A stretch of DNA of 64,000 bases, taken from contig NZ_KE386791.1 in the NCBI RefSeq assembly GCF_000428725.1, positions 62,001 through 126,000 of the forward strand. The letters run 5' to 3'. This DNA is from Psychromonas aquimarina ATCC BAA-1526. Its GTDB lineage: Bacteria; Pseudomonadota; Gammaproteobacteria; Enterobacterales; Psychromonadaceae. A program made the position numbers and the translations under genes. Shown here piece by piece: positions 59,887 to 64,000 of this stretch (the stretch's first letter is position 1; every line of letters starts with the position of its first letter). Below the pieces are notes generated by a model that did no database searches, had not been told where the DNA came from, and worked only from the letters and a program-made list of their open reading frames with translations.

Positions 59887-61023
59887 ATGGCCCTTGAGCA
59901 GCAGTTACAGAGTATAGACACCCCGTTTTTATTAATTGATAAGCCCAAGTTTGAGGCCAACATCGTAGCTTTAAGGCTAAGACTGAAGCCGTTTCAGGTA
60001 CAGCTGCGGCCGCATTTGAAAACCGTAAAATCAGTTGAAGGGGCGAAGCATGTATTACCCGATTTTGAATCTCCGGCTGTTGTTTCAACGCTGCGCGAAG
60101 CAGAGGTATTTGCTCAGGCCGGTTACAGAAACTTAACCTATGCGGTTGGTATAACAGCACAAAAACTGCCGCGTATTCTGGCTTTATTAAACAAAGGCAT
60201 TGATATCAGTATTCTGCTTGACAGCATAGCGCAGGCACAAGCAGTGGCTGCATTTTGTCAGACACATGAGTGCAGCATTCCAACCCTGTTAGAAATTGAC
60301 TGTGACGGTCATCGAGGCGGTATAAAGGCTTCAGATCCGCTGTTAATTGAAATAGGTAACATTCTGCATCAAGGCGGCGTAGAGCTTCGCGGGGTATTAA
60401 CTCACGCCGGTGAATCCTATGCCTGTGACAGCAGACAGGCACTGATAGAGGCTGCCGAAGGAGAGAGAGCCGCTGCGGTTGAGGCTGCTGTTAATTTAAC
60501 TACACAGGGGCTGCCTTGTCCCGTGGTAAGCGTGGGGTCAACACCTACCGCACATTTCGCACAAAACCTGGACGGTGTGACCGAAGTGCGGGCGGGGGTT
60601 TATACCTTCTTTGATCTGGTCATGGCGGGTATAGGCGTATGCAGTGCAGAAAATATTGCTTTGTCTGTGGTAACCAGTGTAATCGGCCATAATCCAGAAA
60701 AAAACTGGCTGTTTATTGATGCCGGCTGGATGGCGCTGTCACAGGACAGGGGGACCAGAAATCAGAAAATTGATCGTGGTTACGGTCTGGTATGTGATAT
60801 TAACGGGCGCATTATTCCCGGCTTACAGGTAAGCGCTGCTAATCAGGAGCACGGCATTATTACGGCCTGCGGTGATCAGAATTTGACTGATATTGTTCTG
60901 GGCACGAAGCTGCGTATCCTGCCTAATCATGCCTGTGCGACGGGTGCTATGCATAGCGGTTATTACGTGGCTGACCCTGATTCAAGTGAGCTGGATTACT
61001 GGCACAGAATACAGGGGTGGTAA
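59887..61023 (+). CDS. DSD1-type PLP enzyme (D-threonine/3-hydroxyaspartate aldolase or D-serine dehydratase family)
   Basis: This 378-residue fold-type III PLP enzyme has the PLP lysine in RPHLKTVKS near residue 44, EIDCDGHRGGI, VSVGSTPTAHF, EVRAGVYTFFDLVM and a C-terminal metal site PNHACATGAMHSGYYV (His and Cys ligands). Family members cleave D-threonine or 3-hydroxyaspartate to glycine plus aldehyde, or deaminate D-serine. The order LysR, this gene, ornithine-cyclodeaminase family gene recalls parts of the beta-hydroxyaspartate pathway (BhcC, BhcD), but the aminotransferase and dehydratase are not here. The substrate is thus open. Confidence 0.8.
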   Translation: MALEQQLQSIDTPFLLIDKPKFEANIVALRLRLKPFQVQLRPHLKTVKSVEGAKHVLPDFESPAVVSTLREAEVFAQAGYRNLTYAVGITAQKLPRILALLNKGIDISILLDSIAQAQAVAAFCQTHECSIPTLLEIDCDGHRGGIKASDPLLIEIGNILHQGGVELRGVLTHAGESYACDSRQALIEAAEGERAAAVEAAVNLTTQGLPCPVVSVGSTPTAHFAQNLDGVTEVRAGVYTFFDLVMAGIGVCSAENIALSVVTSVIGHNPEKNWLFIDAGWMALSQDRGTRNQKIDRGYGLVCDINGRIIPGLQVSAANQEHGIITACGDQNLTDIVLGTKLRILPNHACATGAMHSGYYVADPDSSELDYWHRIQGW

Positions 61024-61025
61024 TA

Positions 61026-61967
61026 ATGAAATATATTAGTGAGGTTTTATCCAGCAGGCTGATTAGTCATGAGCTGGCATTTAATGCAGTAAGGGCCGCC
61101 TTTATCGCCGCTGCTGAACAGGCCGAATTATTTCCTGTAGTGATCGCGCAGGGGCATGGCCCGGGCAGCATATTTTCATTAAAATCGGCAAATACGGCTG
61201 AACTTACGGGCTGGAAAGCCGGTAGTTACTGGCCGGGTAACGTTGATAAGAATATACCTTGTCATGCTTCCACTATATTCCTGCTTAATCCGGAAACAGG
61301 GTATTTAGATGCGGTGATTGAGGGCAGTACCGTTAATGCTTACCGAACGGCCGCTGCTGATGCGGTAGCCGCCGCTGAACTGGCTCGTGCTGATGCGCAG
61401 TGTCTGGTTATTTTCGGCACAGGTCATCAGGCTTTTTATGAATGTATGGCAGTATCGAAAGTTCGTAATATAAACACAATCCTGGTGGTAGGGCGGGATC
61501 CGCAAAAGGCGCATAAACTCGCTGCTAAGTTAAATAAGCAGGGATTATCCGCATCTCCCTGTGATGCACAAACTGCCTGCCGCCGTGCAGATATAATAAT
61601 AACTGCAACCACAGCTGCAAGCCCGTTATTTGCCGCAGAATGGGTACAGCCCGGCACTCATATTTCAGCAATGGGAGCTGATACGCAGGGTAAGCAGGAG
61701 CTGCCCGCAGATTTACTTGAGAGCGCCAAATTATACTGTGATTTTACCGCACAATCGCTGGTCATCGGCGAATTTCAGCATCTTAGTAAGGATGCACAGC
61801 AACCGCAGATGATCGGGCACGTTCTTGCCGGTAAAAGCGCCGGGCGAACTAATGACCGCGAAATTACGGTCTTTGACAGCTCTGGTATTGCGGTGCAGGA
61901 TTTGTTTATCGGACAACATCTGTTAACCGCCGCCGTTGAAGCAGGTTTTAACATTACAGCCTGCTGA
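61026..61967 (+). CDS. Ornithine cyclodeaminase/mu-crystallin family enzyme
   Basis: About 313 residues. It has a Rossmann domain (LVIFGTGHQAFYECMAVSKVRNINTILVVGR) with GSTVNAYRTAAADAVAAAELAR just before it and FDSSGIAVQDLFIGQHL near the end, standard for the family. Members reduce imines (for example iminosuccinate, ketimines) or cyclise ornithine using NAD(P)H. The ATG at 61026 lies two bases after the stop of the PLP enzyme, so the two are coupled. A GTG at 61017 is a less likely start. Confidence 0.85.
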   Translation: MKYISEVLSSRLISHELAFNAVRAAFIAAAEQAELFPVVIAQGHGPGSIFSLKSANTAELTGWKAGSYWPGNVDKNIPCHASTIFLLNPETGYLDAVIEGSTVNAYRTAAADAVAAAELARADAQCLVIFGTGHQAFYECMAVSKVRNINTILVVGRDPQKAHKLAAKLNKQGLSASPCDAQTACRRADIIITATTAASPLFAAEWVQPGTHISAMGADTQGKQELPADLLESAKLYCDFTAQSLVIGEFQHLSKDAQQPQMIGHVLAGKSAGRTNDREITVFDSSGIAVQDLFIGQHLLTAAVEAGFNITAC

Positions 61968-62038
61968 GTGTTGTTTGTCAGCAGCCCGCGTTATTGTCCT
62001 ATAAAACAGCGCGGTGCTGTTGCTGTATTGTATGAGGA

Positions 62039-62473
62039 TTAGACGGCAAACGCTCTGTATGCCTGATCTAAACCTTCAATAAGCATCTGTGTGCCGATCA
62101 CAGCGAGAATTAATCCCATCATACGAGAGAGCACGTTAAGTACACTGTGGCCTAATGCTTTGACAAATTTTTCGCCGAAGACAAACAGTGTATAGGTTAA
62201 GGCACACAGCAGAAAAAACGGCACGATAGTAATAAGCACTTCATAAAATCCGCCGACAGTGGCGAAATTCATCGCTGCTGCAATGGTACCGGGGCCCGCA
62301 AGGATCGGCATTGCTAATGGTTATACCGCAATACTGAGCGCCGCCTGCTTCTGCGCTTTTTGGGTTTTACTATGCGGCTCACCGCCCTGGAGCATATGAA
62401 AAGCAATTAGAAAAACTAAGATCCCCCCGGTGATCTGCAGCGTATAGAGGGTGATATCAAACAGATCAAAGAT
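62039..62473 (-). pseudogene. marC/yhgN-family membrane protein, broken
   Basis: On the minus strand the sequence reads FDLFDITLYTLQITGGILVFLIAFHMLQGG, a loop, LSIAV, then a TAA stop at 62321-62323, and resumes at once in the same frame as PLAMPILAGPGTIAAAM through three more helices to the end. This is a MarC/YhgN-type protein with one in-frame nonsense codon. The first ~35 residues are also missing upstream of 62473. The 90-residue remnant after the stop could be translated from the ATG at 62311 but would not make a whole protein. Confidence 0.8.
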
Positions 62474-62739
62474 AACTTACCATTTTCCTTCATTCAGTTT
62501 TGATTCAACCTTACTGATATTCCCGCCAAGCGGCGGCGCGTATAAAAACGCCAATGAATAATCCTGCTGTTCCCTTTACCGATACTTTCTAAGTTATAGA
62601 ATTAACTTGATAAATTAATACTTTATAACTCAGATCTTAATCTCAAAGTCAAGCAGCTGCACTTGACGTATCTGTAATGCAGTCCTAAACATATAGTAAG
62701 TGTTATGGTTTATGGATTAAGCAACCCTAAGGGTGCGAT

Positions 62740-63222
62740 ATGAAAAATTCAGGTTTCACTGTTACTGAGCTGCTGGTTAGTATCGCTATATTTGCAATAT
62801 TATTATTTATTGGGATACCGAGTTATCAAGGGCTTTCCGAGAGTGGTAATTTGGTTTCCAGTACGAATGGTATGATCGGTGCATTTAATTACGCACGAAT
62901 TGAAGCTGTTAAACGCGGCAACACGGTTCAGTTAGGGCAGCTGGACGGATCCAGCTGGACCGGCGGTATAGTTGCATGGGTGGATCTCGATGCTGATGGT
63001 GTAAGGGATAGCGGCGAAGAGCTGCGCCTCTGGAAGGGACTGGCAAGCGGCAGTACCGTAGACAGTGTTCACAATAGAAGTGCTTTTGCTTTTCGAGCCT
63101 CCGGTGAAGTCGACAATGATGACGAATTAACAATCTGTGATAACCGTACGGGGGAAGAGGGGCGGAAAATTTCAATCTTAACATCGGGGGCTGTTATTGC
63201 TGAAAAGGTGACCTGTGGATAA
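62740..63222 (+). CDS. fimT: Minor type IV pilin FimT/GspH
   Basis: This 160-residue prepilin has the processing site and helix GFTVTELLVSIAIFAILLFIGIPSY, with glutamate at +5 after the cleaved glycine. A GspH/FimT domain follows (FNYARIEAVKRGNTVQLGQ; AWVDLDADGVRDSGEELRLW). Minor pilins prime assembly of type IV pili. It starts the fimT-pilV-pilW cluster and overlaps the next gene by eight bases. Confidence 0.88.
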   Translation: MKNSGFTVTELLVSIAIFAILLFIGIPSYQGLSESGNLVSSTNGMIGAFNYARIEAVKRGNTVQLGQLDGSSWTGGIVAWVDLDADGVRDSGEELRLWKGLASGSTVDSVHNRSAFAFRASGEVDNDDELTICDNRTGEEGRKISILTSGAVIAEKVTCG

Positions 63223-63718
63223 ACATAACCCGATACCTAAGCAAAGAAAATTAAGCAGACACAGTCAACGGGGCAGTTCACTTTTAGAGATTTTGATCTC
63301 CGTGTTTATTATGGCTATTGGGTTATTAGGGCTGGCCTTAGTTCAGGTGGTAAGTCTTAATAATATTAATAATTCACAGTTTCGTTCACTCGCGACAGCT
63401 TATGCTTATGATATGGCAGAGCGGATGCGTTCCAACCGGGCGGCTGTAGCTGCTGGAGATTATGATGCAGTGACTGCCGCGGAGACAGATCCTAACTGCT
63501 CACCATGTAATTTCTCACAAATTGCACAGCTTGATGCCTATCAATGGAACCAGCAGATAAAGCAGGCTGCCAATGCCGGCGGTCTGCCGCAAGGCGAAGG
63601 AACAGTAACTAAAAACGGCAGTTTACATGATATCAAAATTGTCTGGCAGGAACAGATGCATGACGGCAGCGGAGGAAAAGTAGATACCGTTGAGTTTACA
63701 CTCAGCATTCAACTTTGA
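63215..63718 (+). CDS. pilV: Type IV pilus minor pilin PilV
   Basis: This 167-residue protein has the prepilin helix RGSSLLEILISVFIMAIGLLGLALVQ (glutamate at +5) and the PilV-type segment YAYDMAERMRSNRAAVAAGDYD, with a CSPC cysteine pair. The GTG start lies inside the end of fimT with AAAAGG upstream, so translation is coupled. It belongs to the minor pilin complex at the pilus tip. Confidence 0.87.
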   Translation: MDKHNPIPKQRKLSRHSQRGSSLLEILISVFIMAIGLLGLALVQVVSLNNINNSQFRSLATAYAYDMAERMRSNRAAVAAGDYDAVTAAETDPNCSPCNFSQIAQLDAYQWNQQIKQAANAGGLPQGEGTVTKNGSLHDIKIVWQEQMHDGSGGKVDTVEFTLSIQL

Positions 63719-63828
63719 GCTTACATAAAATAAGAATATTTGTACCCGGCTGCGCAGGCAAAGAGTACAACACAGGGATGTCGGATAGAAAATATAAGGG
63801 CGTATATGACGTCTAGACAGAGGGATGT

Positions 63829-64000
63829 ATGGATATTAACACAATTAATAACCTCCAGTTAGTACGCCAGCGCGGTTTTTCATTAATAGAATTAATGATA
63901 GCGGTACCTTTCGGTCTGCTTGTTATGCTTGCGGTACTGCAGGTATTTACCGCTAATATACAAAGCGTCAACCTGCAGAATGCCTATTCAAGAGTTCAGG
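63829..64000 (+). CDS. pilW: PilW-like minor pilin, partial at the right edge
   Basis: The frame from the ATG at 63829 runs off the window after 57 codons. It has the prepilin motif RGFSLIELMIAVPFGLLVMLAVLQVFTANIQS, with AGAGGGA upstream. Position after pilV and the sequence identify PilW. The ATG four bases earlier (63825) reads only three more codons to a stop and is rejected. Confidence 0.85.
   Translation, partial: MDINTINNLQLVRQRGFSLIELMIAVPFGLLVMLAVLQVFTANIQSVNLQNAYSRVQ

Noticed and set aside
63825-63839. ATG four bases upstream of the pilW start
   Set aside because: It reads only four codons before a stop.

Overview
The window reads as chromosomal DNA of a free-living, motile, probably marine gammaproteobacterium (Alteromonadales/Oceanospirillales-like). 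This is inferred from the gene set: radD, cpdB, a cis/trans fatty acid isomerase, a type IV pilus minor pilin cluster, DUF4426, mepA, glgC and many periplasmic-binding-protein sensors. The genus cannot be fixed from the sequence. There are no rRNA or tRNA genes that I can see.

Layout. 1-2.45 kb: a visibly AT-rich accessory block holding a Thoeris anti-phage system. It contains the SLOG end of ThsA cut by the window edge, a ThsB TIR protein, and a second TIR protein with an uncharacterised N-terminal half. A frameshifted AlpA-type regulator (2.5-2.7 kb) marks this as the edge of an integrative element or defence island. 2.85-15.5 kb: core and sensory genes, namely an iron-dependent alcohol dehydrogenase, a 1.4 kb gene-free stretch, the CpdB nucleotidase, two orphan family 3 solute-binding proteins, an M14 carboxypeptidase, a GGDEF cyclase with a binding-protein sensor, a chemoreceptor, a DsbA-like protein and a VOC protein. 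15.56-15.83 kb: a complete MITE with perfect 20-bp ends; a decayed relative sits at 24.06 kb. 16-24.9 kb: radD, a MarC protein with a shortened loop, an outer-membrane protein and a DUF3302/HlyD pair that share a duplicated ~150-bp leader, and an AraC regulator. 24.9-31.6 kb: ClsC-like phospholipase D, Cti, LysE exporter with a LysR regulator, and a short-chain dehydrogenase. 31.9-40.2 kb: a 2403-residue hybrid histidine kinase followed by an HD-GYP response regulator. 40.4-47.9 kb: glgC, then a five-gene tripartite ABC efflux operon. 48-52.3 kb: a ClpC-type AAA+ unfoldase flanked by two paralogous universal stress proteins. 52.7-64 kb: 5-oxoprolinase, mepA, another orphan binding protein, DUF4426, a LysR-controlled pair (DSD1-type PLP enzyme plus ornithine-cyclodeaminase family enzyme), a marC pseudogene, and fimT-pilV-pilW running off the right edge.

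How it fits together. Cyclic-di-GMP and sensory signalling recur (GGDEF, HD-GYP, MCP, hybrid kinase), and family 3 binding-protein folds are used as sensors rather than as ABC-transporter parts. Envelope maintenance and stress (Cti, ClsC-like, MepA, two HlyD-type systems, ClpC/UspA) are the other theme. The least ordinary pieces are the Thoeris locus with its second TIR protein, the duplicated leader, the MITE family, and the LysR/DSD1/OCD gene set. All calls come from reading the translations and the DNA; no database search was possible.
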